Shown here: in pieces, positions 8,802 to 18,267 of the stretch
Numbering within the stretch: position 1 is the stretch's first letter
Layout of the letters: every line of letters starts with the position of its first letter
From: Rhodothermaceae bacterium
GTDB lineage: Bacteria; Bacteroidota; Rhodothermia; Rhodothermales; Bin80
DNA: 64,000 nt
Assembly: GCA_009838195.1 (NCBI GenBank)
Contig: VXSC01000011.1
Span: forward strand, 146,815-210,814
Direction: 5' to 3'
Program-made: the position numbers and the translations under genes
Notes under the pieces: generated by a model
What the model saw: the letters and a program-made list of their open reading frames with translations, nothing else
The model's database searches: none
Told to the model about the DNA's origin: nothing

Positions 8802-10546
8802 TGCTTTACCAAGGTTTGCTTCATAGGATTTCCGTCTACCTCAATGACAACAAAATAAACCCCGGGTGCAAGTCCGGACCCGTCAAACAGGGCAGAATGG
8901 TCTCCCAGACTCCGGGGACCATCCATCAGTGTAACAATCTCACGCCCTAACAAATCATAGATACTCAGCTGTACGTGGCTAGGTTGCTCGAGTGTAAAAT
9001 CGACTGAAACCATAGACCGAAACGGATTCGGGTATCCCTGAATCATTGCATGCCGTGCTTCTGGCACTGGAAGTTCGGTGTTCAAGACGGTACCGAGATA
9101 CGACGGGCCCACGTCCTTTGAGGTAAGGGGCCTGTAGAGGATTGGAGCCAAGCTAACTTCGTCTGCTCCAATATCAGGTTTCCCGTCTCGCTGTTGCCCA
9201 TCAATATCATCGGACACAAAATCCACGGAAGTCGCTGTCCCTACCGCGACACTTGTATTGGAAAGAACCCATAGATCTTGTTCAGCCTGCAGTTCAGGGT
9301 CTGCAACGAGGATGCCGTCAACCTCCTCAATGCCAAGATCGGCTCCGTAAAATACATTGGACATGTAGGAGACATTGGTCGGTGTGTCCTCATATTCTAT
9401 GATCGGTCCATTCGGGGTCACGACCAGATTATTTACAATCTGGAGGCCATCCGGGGAAAGGGACTGCTCTGAACTCCTGCCTGCTCCCAGGACGAACGTC
9501 TCTTCCACATTAACAAAGGTATTGAAGGCTACCACTGCATCCTTGACCTGGAAATATCGGTTCAACGGAGAATTCGGGACACCGTTGACGATAGACACGG
9601 CGGCACGATAACCCGTGCCTTCCAAATCCTGAAAATAGTTGTTGTACACCCTGTGCCGCTCTCCAATGATTCGAACTCCACCCGACCTCGACTTTCCTTC
9701 CCCTAAGAAGTAGTTGCCGTAGACACTGGCTTCATTCCCGTGCCGCAGGGTAAGTGTACCTGAGGATCTGCGAAACGTATTGTGGCGAAAAATATTGTTA
9801 CCACTCTTGTTCGAGATAATCTCGATCTCTCCGTCACATTCCTCAAATAGGTTGTGCTCCACGGTCACATTCGCGTCCTGCATGGATCGGCTACTGGTAC
9901 CAATTCGAAGAGATTCCCCACCATTCTTGGGCAGCGCCGGGCGGTGTCCGAAGTAGTTCTGATCAATCCGGTGCCACACCGGATCATCATTGGGCGGATC
10001 GCGCAACCAGACGACAACCGTCGCACCATCATGGGTTTTGCCAGCAAAATGACAATGGTCAACACGATTATGGGAGCCGTAGATCGAAACCCACTTGTAC
10101 TCCGTCAGATAGCTTGGGGGATTGTAGTTGGTAATAGTACAATTCGTAAGCCGACTGTGGCTACTCAGGCGCGAAGACGAACGTCTAAATTCAATAATAT
10201 GCCCACTGCGCAATGATCCTTGATCAAACCACAAGCCATCGACCTTGAGGTAGGATCCGCCAATCTCCAGGCGGGAAGAGCCAGTCAGGATTACCTGCCC
10301 GGGGGTTTCGGCCCGGAGTGTGATGGTGTCTCTCTCCGCACCTTCATTATGAAATTCAATGACGACATCGGTCCAGGTACCATTTGCCATGATGACGGTG
10401 TCTCCCGGCCCCGAAGACGCAATCGCGTCAGAAAGTTCCTGTGGGGTACTAGCCAAACGCTCCATCTGCGCTTGAGCCACAGATGGAGCGAGAAGCAAGT
10501 ACAACACACACTTAACGATGTATTTCCGATATAGAATCTGGAACAC
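8798..10546 (-). CDS. PL6 alginate lyase with T9SS sorting domain
   Basis: A chondroitinase-B-like alginate lyase of family PL6. The frame is open to 10591 inside the upstream gene; the GTG at 10546, 4 bases after the upstream stop, gives a sensible signal peptide (ending LLLAPSVAQA) and is preferred (about 582 aa). The catalytic pair Lys247 (SNKSG) and Arg268 (LRHGN) are 21 residues apart as in chondroitinase B, with calcium-type Glu240 and Glu242 and the NGGESLRIGTS strand. The last about 85 residues (from GYPNPF through GREIVTL to MKQTLVKH) form a type A T9SS C-terminal domain, so it should be released or surface-anchored outside the cell. The linker PLTSKDVGPSYLG is also found in the downstream PL6 protein (PLSPSDVGPSWWG), pointing to tandem duplication. 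Confidence 0.9.
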   Translation of the reverse strand: MFQILYRKYIVKCVLYLLLAPSVAQAQMERLASTPQELSDAIASSGPGDTVIMANGTWTDVVIEFHNEGAERDTITLRAETPGQVILTGSSRLEIGGSYLKVDGLWFDQGSLRSGHIIEFRRSSSRLSSHSRLTNCTITNYNPPSYLTEYKWVSIYGSHNRVDHCHFAGKTHDGATVVVWLRDPPNDDPVWHRIDQNYFGHRPALPKNGGESLRIGTSSRSMQDANVTVEHNLFEECDGEIEIISNKSGNNIFRHNTFRRSSGTLTLRHGNEASVYGNYFLGEGKSRSGGVRIIGERHRVYNNYFQDLEGTGYRAAVSIVNGVPNSPLNRYFQVKDAVVAFNTFVNVEETFVLGAGRSSEQSLSPDGLQIVNNLVVTPNGPIIEYEDTPTNVSYMSNVFYGADLGIEEVDGILVADPELQAEQDLWVLSNTSVAVGTATSVDFVSDDIDGQQRDGKPDIGADEVSLAPILYRPLTSKDVGPSYLGTVLNTELPVPEARHAMIQGYPNPFRSMVSVDFTLEQPSHVQLSIYDLLGREIVTLMDGPRSLGDHSALFDGSGLAPGVYFVVIEVDGNPMKQTLVKH

Positions 10547-10550
10547 TAGA

Positions 10551-12908
10551 TCACTTGACCACCACCAGTTTACGCCATGTGCTCTCACCATCTACAGTAA
10601 GTCTGTAGAAATAGGTGCCCGCTCCCTGTTGTTGCATCGAAAGGGAAACGGAGTAGGAACCTGCAGAATCATATCCGTCCTTGAGGCGGGCAACGCTTCT
10701 GCCTAACAGATCAAATACCTCCAGCGTAACATGGCCATCACGACCTAGGTGGTACGGGATCGTGGTTTCAATATTGAACGGATTGGGATAATTCTGATCC
10801 AGTACGATATCGGTTTCGCTTGGGATCGGAGTGTCTTCTTCTACGGCCACGCCTGACGTTATCCACCGCATGTCCCCTATTCCCATTCCATCAGTCCCCA
10901 TTGTAAGAAGTGGAGAATCCGCAGGGAGTGTGAAATCCAGCATATCTGGATTAGCAAATTGAGGATCAATTTCAGAAATCGCCTCTTGCGTAGAACTGCC
11001 ACCCAACTGGATCTTCGAAACCATGAAGAGGTTGCTGTGCGATATGCTTGATGTGCCCGTGAGGTTGACACTCCATCTCTCTTCATCCACTAAGCTGTTT
11101 GCAATAATGCTGTTGGTGATCCGGGCCGTTTGAACACCTCTTGGGTAAATTGCACGCCCGTTGCTGTGCCCGCAATTGTGACAGGTAAGATGATCGATAA
11201 TAACTTCAGGCTCAGGCGTAGCTGGATCGGTATCGCCGCTGTAGATATAGATCGCCGATGCCCTGGTATTGGCCATCGTTGTATTGGATACCTCGAAATA
11301 TTTCACATTAAAGAGCCCTGAGTCCGTTTCTTCATCCTTGGTCCGAATCCCTTCTTTACCGCTGCCACTCAAAATCGAATTGCGGAAGATCATCGAATCA
11401 GCAAATGTCCCAGGATACTGCCGTAAAAAATTCCCGTCGCTGCCAGCGACCACATCGTGGAGGAAACTGTTGGTGACTTTGACTACGGTTGAAGAATCGA
11501 CCGCACCACGAACGCGGAGCAAGTACTTGGCATTGAAATCCGTCCCGGCCTGTCCATCAATTTCAATACCGTCAAGGTGAAGGGAATTGAGGACTTCAAA
11601 GACAACCCGCGTGCTCTCATCCACTTCATTGTTCTTGATGACCGGCCTCTCATCCAATCCAGCAGCTGCCCGGATTGTAAGTGGAATTGTAATATCTATA
11701 CGGTCGTCGTTGAGATACTCACCTCCTGAATCGACCAGTTCGATAATATCACCTGCTTCTGCTGCATCAACAGCATCTGCGAGCGTGTTTTGTCCCGCCG
11801 AAATCTTGTGAACGGCAGCCGTCTTCGGGGCCCATCTGGAATCACCTGGAGATGAACCGTCCGTGCCCTTTCCGATCAACGGGCTCCCTTCCATGAGCGT
11901 AAAGTCACCATTTGCTGCATCGGCAAACATTGGATCCACAGCATACAGGTTCATAATGGTCGGTGCCCCTCCTCCTGTCCAGGCTCCATCATCACTGACA
12001 TTGAGCGTGTCACTATATGCCAAAGTAGCCCCGGTCTCCAACCAGGGTGCACCCAGCGTCTTTCCAGTCCCATTTACAATGTCATAGTTATCCACCATAA
12101 TGGTGTTGGTCACCGTTGAGTTCTCCGCATATTTGAGATTTAGAAAATAATGACCCACATTGTGCATGGTCACTCGATCAATGACAACTTCCGGGCCGGG
12201 TGTATTTGGATCTTGATCTCCACCGTACACGCTGATTGCATCGTTCTTAATATTCCAGAAAGTAGAATTGGAGACCTCGAAATACTTCACATTAAAAAAC
12301 CCGAAGCCTGGACGATCACTGTCTTCATCACGCGCCCGGATTCCTTCCTTGCCGGTATTAAAGACCAGCGTGTTTCGGATTATGATTGAATCCGCCATGG
12401 TCTGACCATAGGCTCGGAATGCATTCCCGTCACTTCCATGAACAATATCATGAAAGTAGCAGTCGAAAATTTTCAGCACGTAGTTCTTCTTTACATTCTC
12501 TCCCGCATCGCCGGAGCCGCTACCGGTACGGATCGCGTACTTGGTCGTCAGTCCCTGGTGTGCCAGCCCGTCAAATTCAAGACCGATCAGGGTCATATCG
12601 CCATAGAGACGAATGATATCCTTCGTGCTGTCTTCTCCGTTATTTATCAGCACCGGGCGGTTCGTAAGCCCCGGGGCCGCCATGATCGTGAGCGAGAGCG
12701 AACTGTCTGGTTTAAGTTCATCGTCGTTTAGATACTGGCCTCCGTCCGTTGTTAAGACGAGCGTGTCTCCCGGCGCAGCGGCCGCCACCGCATCAAGTAA
12801 TGTGTTCTGGCCAGCTTCTACTTCAATTTTCGTCTGGGAAAAAGCAGGCTTGGCTACCAAAAATACCAAGGCAATCATGAGCCCAAAACAGGTAGTAATT
12901 GTACGCAT
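10551..12908 (-). CDS. Secreted beta-helix protein with duplicated domain, T9SS-sorted
   Basis: About 785 residues from the ATG at 12908 (an in-frame TTG at 12941 is less likely because the ATG starts a clean signal peptide ending KPAFSQ). Two homologous units of about 340 residues follow each other. Each has an AGQNTLxDAVxAAxxGD opening, a YLNDD segment, xxTIxAAxGLxxRPVxxNN, a HDIVxGSDGN-type turn, FNVKYFEVSN and a closing FTLxxxSPLxxxGTDG block. This resembles the DUF4957/DUF5123 parallel beta-helix proteins found in polysaccharide loci. A type A T9SS C-terminal domain ends it (NYPNPFNIETTIPY to WRKLVVVK). Catalytic residues cannot be assigned; it may be a lyase or an alginate-binding protein. 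It is 4 bases upstream of the PL6 gene. Confidence 0.82.
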   Translation of the reverse strand: MRTITTCFGLMIALVFLVAKPAFSQTKIEVEAGQNTLLDAVAAAAPGDTLVLTTDGGQYLNDDELKPDSSLSLTIMAAPGLTNRPVLINNGEDSTKDIIRLYGDMTLIGLEFDGLAHQGLTTKYAIRTGSGSGDAGENVKKNYVLKIFDCYFHDIVHGSDGNAFRAYGQTMADSIIIRNTLVFNTGKEGIRARDEDSDRPGFGFFNVKYFEVSNSTFWNIKNDAISVYGGDQDPNTPGPEVVIDRVTMHNVGHYFLNLKYAENSTVTNTIMVDNYDIVNGTGKTLGAPWLETGATLAYSDTLNVSDDGAWTGGGAPTIMNLYAVDPMFADAANGDFTLMEGSPLIGKGTDGSSPGDSRWAPKTAAVHKISAGQNTLADAVDAAEAGDIIELVDSGGEYLNDDRIDITIPLTIRAAAGLDERPVIKNNEVDESTRVVFEVLNSLHLDGIEIDGQAGTDFNAKYLLRVRGAVDSSTVVKVTNSFLHDVVAGSDGNFLRQYPGTFADSMIFRNSILSGSGKEGIRTKDEETDSGLFNVKYFEVSNTTMANTRASAIYIYSGDTDPATPEPEVIIDHLTCHNCGHSNGRAIYPRGVQTARITNSIIANSLVDEERWSVNLTGTSSISHSNLFMVSKIQLGGSSTQEAISEIDPQFANPDMLDFTLPADSPLLTMGTDGMGIGDMRWITSGVAVEEDTPIPSETDIVLDQNYPNPFNIETTIPYHLGRDGHVTLEVFDLLGRSVARLKDGYDSAGSYSVSLSMQQQGAGTYFYRLTVDGESTWRKLVVVK

Positions 12909-12966
12909 GTGTAAATCCGTTCTAATTAAAGGTGTGTGCAATATGCATTACACGTATGATGTAATA

Positions 12967-12997
12967 CAAGTTAATAAATAGTTTCAGCAATTGCAAA
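12967..12997 (-). promoter_or_regulatory. Candidate Bacteroidota-type promoter for the PL6 unit
   Basis: On the minus strand a TTTG (12997-12994), then exactly 20 bases, then TAACTTG (12973-12967), resembling the Bacteroidota -33 TTG / -7 TAnnTTTG promoter. It would start transcription about 50 bases before the ATG at 12908, in the only sizeable gap (273 bases) of the minus-strand run. The same spacing occurs before the tRNA-Gly gene. Confidence 0.4.
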
Positions 12998-13181
12998 CTT
13001 TTGTGTCATTCTCCCTCACTAAAGAGACGACCACGCATTCGCCCTTCAATAACAAAGGGGACTCCGGGCCCAAAGTGGATCATTCTCTGACCGATGGATT
13101 CAATCTGTAACTCATAGCGTCCTTAAGCGCACTGCACCCCGTATGCTCCTGATCTATAATCTGGACTCTACCAAACCCTGG

Positions 13182-15794
13182 TTACCTGATGCGCACAACC
13201 CGACCAAACTGAAGTACACCGCTCGCATCCGTCAGACGGACAAGATATACGGCAGCGGGAGCGGGCGAACCAAACATCGTATACCCATCCCACACGATGC
13301 GGACCGTTTTCTCGCCAACTAAGCTTTCTCCTTCAAGCTCTCGTATCCGCTGACCCAAGAGGTTGTACACCTCCACACTAAAAGGACCGTGGTGTCGTAC
13401 TGGTACCTCCAGAGTTATATCGTGACTGAATGGATTTGGATAGGCTTGCAATAGATATGGAAAGATGGGATCGGGGATCGGTTCAACGCTCGTTCTTTTT
13501 AAACCAATCAATAGACGATCTCCCTGAAGTGTGAATGGGCTTGTCTGCTCATTCACACGTACCTCCTGGACCGATGCCGCATCCATCATGACGACTTCAA
13601 TCTGCGCTGATGGATGCACCGAAGGCATAGCAATATCAAGGATCCCGCTTACGCTGGCATCCAGTGCAAGCGTTACCTTTGAATCCGAATATATCTCTAC
13701 CTCAGTACCCTTGAATGAATTCGCTTCTCGAACAGCTACATTCTGCCACCCTGAATCAGTGCTTCGCAGCCATGCGAACGTCGCGTCTGTCGTGAACATA
13801 TCCAGTTCGCGAGGCTCTGATCGTTGCTGCAGAAAAACATAGTCCAACGTATCCGATCGACTGAGCATAGCGGCTACATAGTCCTCTGTGCTTAAGTCTT
13901 CAACTTCTGGAACCGGGGCCTCTGGAGAGGCCGGCAGAAGTAGCTGAATGAATGCCGCTTCCTGGCCGACCTGCGCTGCTTCAATGTAGCGTTCACGCCG
14001 CTCATCTTTGAAAAGGCTAACGTACCCAATTTCCGCGCTTAGATCAGCCGATTCAGGTAGAATAAATGCATCCAGCCTCGCGGCAGCTCCATAGCGGTTT
14101 GCGAAAGGAGACCATGATATAAAGTTTCCCTCCTGATTGAACGCCCCACGCCCATGCAAATAAGTCCTGTAGGTATGTTCCTGCGAGCCGTAGAGCAGAT
14201 CCGAGACAACAAAAAAGTCTTGATCAATAAAAGCAATCGCCCGGCGTAAACGCACATCATCTGGACGGAGATAGCCTGTTTCCTTTTCTGCAAACCCAAA
14301 GAATTTGGAATCGATCTCGTGGCGGGCTAGAGGAGTGACGTTATATGTATACGGTGTCCTAAGCAGGTTATCCGTCACAGGCTGATATCCATCAGCCGTC
14401 ACAATATTATGCGCCTTAGCAGTGAGATACCAGGATCCACGCCGATCATCAGAGAATCCGGCAGGGCCATAGCCCGCATCCGGGGCCAAAATGGCATCGT
14501 TCCCTCCCAGGAAAAAAGATAATTGGTCTGGATGATTATGGTTGTCCGCCTCGGCAACACCGTGGAAAAGCAGGTATCGGTCATCCGATGCGGGTTCCCA
14601 GCTCCTGCGAAAAACGACCTGTCCCCCTTCGAGGAATTGATTTGGGGATACGGATGGAGCAGCGGCTTCAATAGAGTCGTCGAACAATATATACTCGTCA
14701 ATTTCCCACGTTACATCTACGGTGGCGCCCGTGTAATTATGCTCAATCAAGCGGGTGTTCGCAAAATTCCACTGACAGATCGCGGCAAAGTCTACACTGG
14801 GATTCAATTCCGTTGGTTTGCCTCTGTATGCAGCCGCCACCATATGCGTAGGGGCCGGTTTGAGATAAGAGTCTTCTATATTCGGGATCTGTCCACGCCC
14901 CGTGCGCACTCTGACCGGCCACTCGAATGCCGGCTGATATGCATCAAATAGATCCACCCCTGACACGTTCAGATAGTGCCACAGAAAGGGGATAAAATTC
15001 ACGGCATTGTACATCCAGTAGTGTCCGCCTTCGCGGTAGATTCCATCTGCGCTAAACTGATATCTTGTCACGGTATTTGCTGCCTCCAGAGCATGCGAGA
15101 GCCAGTCCGAGGCCTGATCATGGTCTGAAAGCACTAGTGCAGCCGTACCGATTGCCCAAGCCGGCTTGGATCGATGGTTGTGCGGGCGAGGGGCAAGCCG
15201 ATCACCAACCATAATATTGTCGCGCAAGTACTGCGTCTCTTCTGCGATGCGACGGCGAATCTCGTCGTTCTGATCCGAAGTCAGTTGATCGAAAACCCAG
15301 TCGTAAGCAGCCGCATAATTCTGCAGCCAGGTTGCACGATAAATCTCATCATATGGCTTTTCTCCGGTCTGCGGTACGCCGTCATAGGCTACCAGCAACG
15401 CCTCAATCGCGGTTTGAAGCGCGGTGGAATCCTCTTCAATCAACCACCAAAAGGCCAAGGTCTTTGCAGCCAGGGGCCTGTCATTTTCATCCAGAGTAGA
15501 TGGATCCCTTTCCCTGTACCTGCGAGCATCCGCCCCGAAACGCTGCCAAAGGGCATAGTAGCTTGAACTCTCGTCATTCTTGCGCGAACGAAGCTCCGGG
15601 ATGAAGTCGGCAGTAAAGTACAGAGACGGGTGCTGCTCCACAGCGGGCAATACTGGCGTGGTATCTGTTTCAAAACCCGTATACGTGTCGTACTTGGGAT
15701 GTTGAGCGGCGACTTGCGCCGCCGGGATCAATAGACCAAGCAACAGCAACCGATACCAGGCAGCAGCACCAAACCGGCCGGGAAGCGATATCAT
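13182..15794 (-). CDS. Heparinase II/III-fold polysaccharide lyase, T9SS-sorted
   Basis: About 870 residues from the ATG at 15794 (signal peptide ending AAQVAAQ). An alpha/alpha-toroid region (about 50-390) contains the PHNHRSKPAWAIGTAAL segment near residue 203, whose Asn-His is the usual substrate/catalytic pair of this fold. The heparinase II/III beta-sandwich follows with DNHNHPDQLSFF near 420, LAPDAGYG and KAHNIVTADG, which supply the metal His/Asp/His. A T9SS type A C-terminal domain (AYPNPFSHDITLEV to GRVVRIR) ends it. The architecture is that of PL15/17/21/39-type lyases; the exact family cannot be fixed by eye. Given the locus, alginate or a related uronan is the expected substrate. 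It sits 63 bases downstream of an outer-membrane barrel gene. Confidence 0.85.
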   Translation of the reverse strand: MISLPGRFGAAAWYRLLLLGLLIPAAQVAAQHPKYDTYTGFETDTTPVLPAVEQHPSLYFTADFIPELRSRKNDESSSYYALWQRFGADARRYRERDPSTLDENDRPLAAKTLAFWWLIEEDSTALQTAIEALLVAYDGVPQTGEKPYDEIYRATWLQNYAAAYDWVFDQLTSDQNDEIRRRIAEETQYLRDNIMVGDRLAPRPHNHRSKPAWAIGTAALVLSDHDQASDWLSHALEAANTVTRYQFSADGIYREGGHYWMYNAVNFIPFLWHYLNVSGVDLFDAYQPAFEWPVRVRTGRGQIPNIEDSYLKPAPTHMVAAAYRGKPTELNPSVDFAAICQWNFANTRLIEHNYTGATVDVTWEIDEYILFDDSIEAAAPSVSPNQFLEGGQVVFRRSWEPASDDRYLLFHGVAEADNHNHPDQLSFFLGGNDAILAPDAGYGPAGFSDDRRGSWYLTAKAHNIVTADGYQPVTDNLLRTPYTYNVTPLARHEIDSKFFGFAEKETGYLRPDDVRLRRAIAFIDQDFFVVSDLLYGSQEHTYRTYLHGRGAFNQEGNFISWSPFANRYGAAARLDAFILPESADLSAEIGYVSLFKDERRERYIEAAQVGQEAAFIQLLLPASPEAPVPEVEDLSTEDYVAAMLSRSDTLDYVFLQQRSEPRELDMFTTDATFAWLRSTDSGWQNVAVREANSFKGTEVEIYSDSKVTLALDASVSGILDIAMPSVHPSAQIEVVMMDAASVQEVRVNEQTSPFTLQGDRLLIGLKRTSVEPIPDPIFPYLLQAYPNPFSHDITLEVPVRHHGPFSVEVYNLLGQRIRELEGESLVGEKTVRIVWDGYTMFGSPAPAAVYLVRLTDASGVLQFGRVVRIR

Positions 15795-15857
15795 GAACAA
15801 TCCTCGTGTCTGTTGGCTGCACTCGGCATCATATCTATAGATGCCGATTTCTCTTCC

Positions 15858-17258
15858 CTATAAGGCATAGGTTACACCCACGAGCACGCTGTGTTTACGT
15901 ACCCGGTTGTAATCAACATTGGATTCCCATCTATCCTGATAGTGCAGGTTCTGGAATTCATACGCGAGGTCCAGTGTAAGAATCGAAATGCCCGTTCCGA
16001 GCCCAATACTGAATGCATCTCCGGTAGCAGTCTGCCCAACCAAGCCAAACCCTTCGATCCGGAACGGCTGGGGATCGCGCCGAAACCCGGCACGCAGGAA
16101 TGTAGCACCGTGCAGGTTCCATTCTGCACCCAGTCCGATGCCCTGAACCATCCCCCAATCCGGGCCGGAACCCATTGCACTGCCGAGAACTTTCAAATCC
16201 GAGAAGTTCTGCCAGAAGTAGTCTGCAGCCAATACAATCGAAGGGATGGGACGCAGAACAACGCCTGTCCCAATGCGGGCCGGGATCTCAACCTGATGCT
16301 CTCCCACCTGCGTGTGATTGCGTGCTCCGCTTTCCTGCGTCTGTTCTCGCCCCATGTTGGTGAACTTTTGACGCAAGTTGCTCGCAAACTGGTACGTGAC
16401 CCCTACGGTAATCATATCGTACTGCCACTGCATTCCAAACACTCCTCTCCAGCCACTATACTCAGAGGTTCCATCCCACGCGAGAGATCCTGTAGCAGTC
16501 TCATAACTGTAGTCATGCGCATCTTCCCTCAACAGAAACAGCCCTACATTGCGGGTATTTTGACGGTCCGTTGAGCTCCCCCAGATCCGGGAAACACGCA
16601 AACCAACATGAAAGCTCTCATGCAACTCGAACCCAACTGATGAGGAGACCGCCTGCAGGTGCCCAGTGCGTTCCCTTTCGAAAGCAGACCATTGGACAGG
16701 GATCTCCTCCCCCGGCTTAGGCCGCTCAACAGGATCTGGACGGAACTGACCGATGTAGGGGTCCAGTACGTTGTCATTTCGGTCATAGTCGCTCAACCGC
16801 GCAATCTGATGAAATACAATCCCTAGCGTCAATGTTTGATCTCCCACTTCCAGTGGAACCGCCCCCGCCATGGTCGCCAGTCGAAAGGAACTCTGATTGT
16901 AGGTCCAGTCCGGTTCTGAAAGCGGTTCACTTCGATAGTCTTCTGGATCCGCAAAATACAATGACATCCCCGCATAGTACCGGTTCGGGTTCCAGTGCTG
17001 CGTTTCCGCCCAGTCCTGCCGAAACCAGGCACCACTTGTAGAAAATGCCGGGCGTGAAAGACTCGCGAGCCCCGCCGGATTCAGAATCGCAGATTCTATG
17101 GATCCCGAAAGGGCAGTGACCGCACTGCCCATTCCCCGGGCACGGGCCGTCATCAACTCCTGGCGCTCCAACCCCTGAATGGAAAGTGGTTGCATCACCC
17201 CCTGCCCGTAGGACATTGGTGCCACAAGCAGCAGCAGTAGCGGAAGTCGTCGAAACAT
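15858..17258 (-). CDS. Outer-membrane beta-barrel protein, PorV/FadL-like
   Basis: A 466-residue protein with signal peptide (MFRRLPLLLLLVAPMSYGQ) and the N-terminal pattern ARARGMGSAVTALSGSIESAILNPAGLASL. This is typical of the PorV/PorQ and FadL-related barrels, where an Asn-Pro-Ala-Gly turn follows the plug-like segment. Alternating aromatic and polar strands run to a C-terminal strand ending YNRVRKHSVLVGVTYAL. It starts 10 bases after the preceding PorV-like gene and precedes the lyase genes. In T9SS bacteria PorV shuttles sorted substrates to the attachment complex; members outside the core system are of unknown role and may carry substrate. Transport of oligosaccharides is possible but unproven. 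Confidence 0.75.
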   Translation of the reverse strand: MFRRLPLLLLLVAPMSYGQGVMQPLSIQGLERQELMTARARGMGSAVTALSGSIESAILNPAGLASLSRPAFSTSGAWFRQDWAETQHWNPNRYYAGMSLYFADPEDYRSEPLSEPDWTYNQSSFRLATMAGAVPLEVGDQTLTLGIVFHQIARLSDYDRNDNVLDPYIGQFRPDPVERPKPGEEIPVQWSAFERERTGHLQAVSSSVGFELHESFHVGLRVSRIWGSSTDRQNTRNVGLFLLREDAHDYSYETATGSLAWDGTSEYSGWRGVFGMQWQYDMITVGVTYQFASNLRQKFTNMGREQTQESGARNHTQVGEHQVEIPARIGTGVVLRPIPSIVLAADYFWQNFSDLKVLGSAMGSGPDWGMVQGIGLGAEWNLHGATFLRAGFRRDPQPFRIEGFGLVGQTATGDAFSIGLGTGISILTLDLAYEFQNLHYQDRWESNVDYNRVRKHSVLVGVTYAL

Positions 17259-17268
17259 CTATTGAGGG

Positions 17269-18267
17269 TTAGTCTATCGAAAGGGAGAATCCAAGCCGGT
17301 GCACGGCTCCGAAGGCATCACTCATGCTGCTGTAGCTGTAATCGAATCCAACTCCAAGAGAGCCCAGTGGCTGGCGGATGCCGAGTCCGAAACTGTAAGA
17401 TGCAATATCGTAGTTGTGCTGATATCCACCCCGCACAAAGATCCGCTGCAAAAACGCGTATTCCAGTCCTGTCGCCCACTGCTGGTCATAATCATTGGGC
17501 TGAATGAGGTCAAAAGAGGCAGTCAGGCGACTGTCCTCCCGGAATGAAATGAGACCGGTGCTGCCAATTACATCTACTGCGCCACCAATCCGAAACCGCA
17601 ACGGAACTGGATAGGAATCCTCACCAAAGGATACCGGTGCGCCAAAATTCATAACCGATGCTCCCAGTCGAAGAGACCGAAACCCCGTCGCATATGTCAT
17701 TCCAAAGTCAAACAGGAAGGCATCTGCTTCGGAAAGCCAGAGGCTTTCGCGTGCCATCTTGACCGTCAAACCGGCAGAAAACCTGTCCGTGAATGCTCTG
17801 GCATAGGAGAGACCAAGCACCCAGCTTCGCAGCGAAAAGGTCGTGCCAGTCAGACCCGGGTTGTAGACCTGCGTCCCTCCTTGATCGACAAATCCGAGAT
17901 GATCTACTCTCGTCTCCTGAAAATCCCCCATGTCTGCCATGTAGAAATGTGCCCCTGCATATCCCCAGGATCCAAGCGATATACCATAGGCGGCTCCGTA
18001 GTGCGCCGCATCCAAAAACCAGTCAACCCGGTCAATCACCAGGCTGTGCCCCACAGTGCGTGTCAGCCCAGCCGGATTCCAATACAATGCGCGCGCGCCC
18101 TCAGCCATCGCGATATAGGCCGTGCCAATCCCGACAGAACGGGCATCGGGAGCCACACTCAAAAATTGCATGGAGGATGTCCCCACCTTCTGGGCCCAAA
18201 CAGGCGACACACGGACTCCGCCGGCAAGCAAAAAGGCGATTAGAATTATGCTGGATACTTTTCTCAT
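17269..18267 (-). CDS. PorV/PorQ-family outer-membrane barrel
   Basis: About 332 residues from the ATG at 18267, which overlaps the upstream stop (ATGA); the frame extends to 18375 but only this start gives a signal peptide (MRKVSSIILIAFLLAGG...WAQ). The family signature is SMQFLSVAPDARSVGIGTAY, followed by ALYWNPAGL, and a 14-strand-type barrel ending in an aromatic strand. UPF0164/PorV proteins bind the C-terminal domains of T9SS cargo. Translational coupling to a T9SS-sorted protein and a TonB receptor suggests that it handles that particular cargo, which is inference. Confidence 0.82.
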   Translation of the reverse strand: MRKVSSIILIAFLLAGGVRVSPVWAQKVGTSSMQFLSVAPDARSVGIGTAYIAMAEGARALYWNPAGLTRTVGHSLVIDRVDWFLDAAHYGAAYGISLGSWGYAGAHFYMADMGDFQETRVDHLGFVDQGGTQVYNPGLTGTTFSLRSWVLGLSYARAFTDRFSAGLTVKMARESLWLSEADAFLFDFGMTYATGFRSLRLGASVMNFGAPVSFGEDSYPVPLRFRIGGAVDVIGSTGLISFREDSRLTASFDLIQPNDYDQQWATGLEYAFLQRIFVRGGYQHNYDIASYSFGLGIRQPLGSLGVGFDYSYSSMSDAFGAVHRLGFSLSID

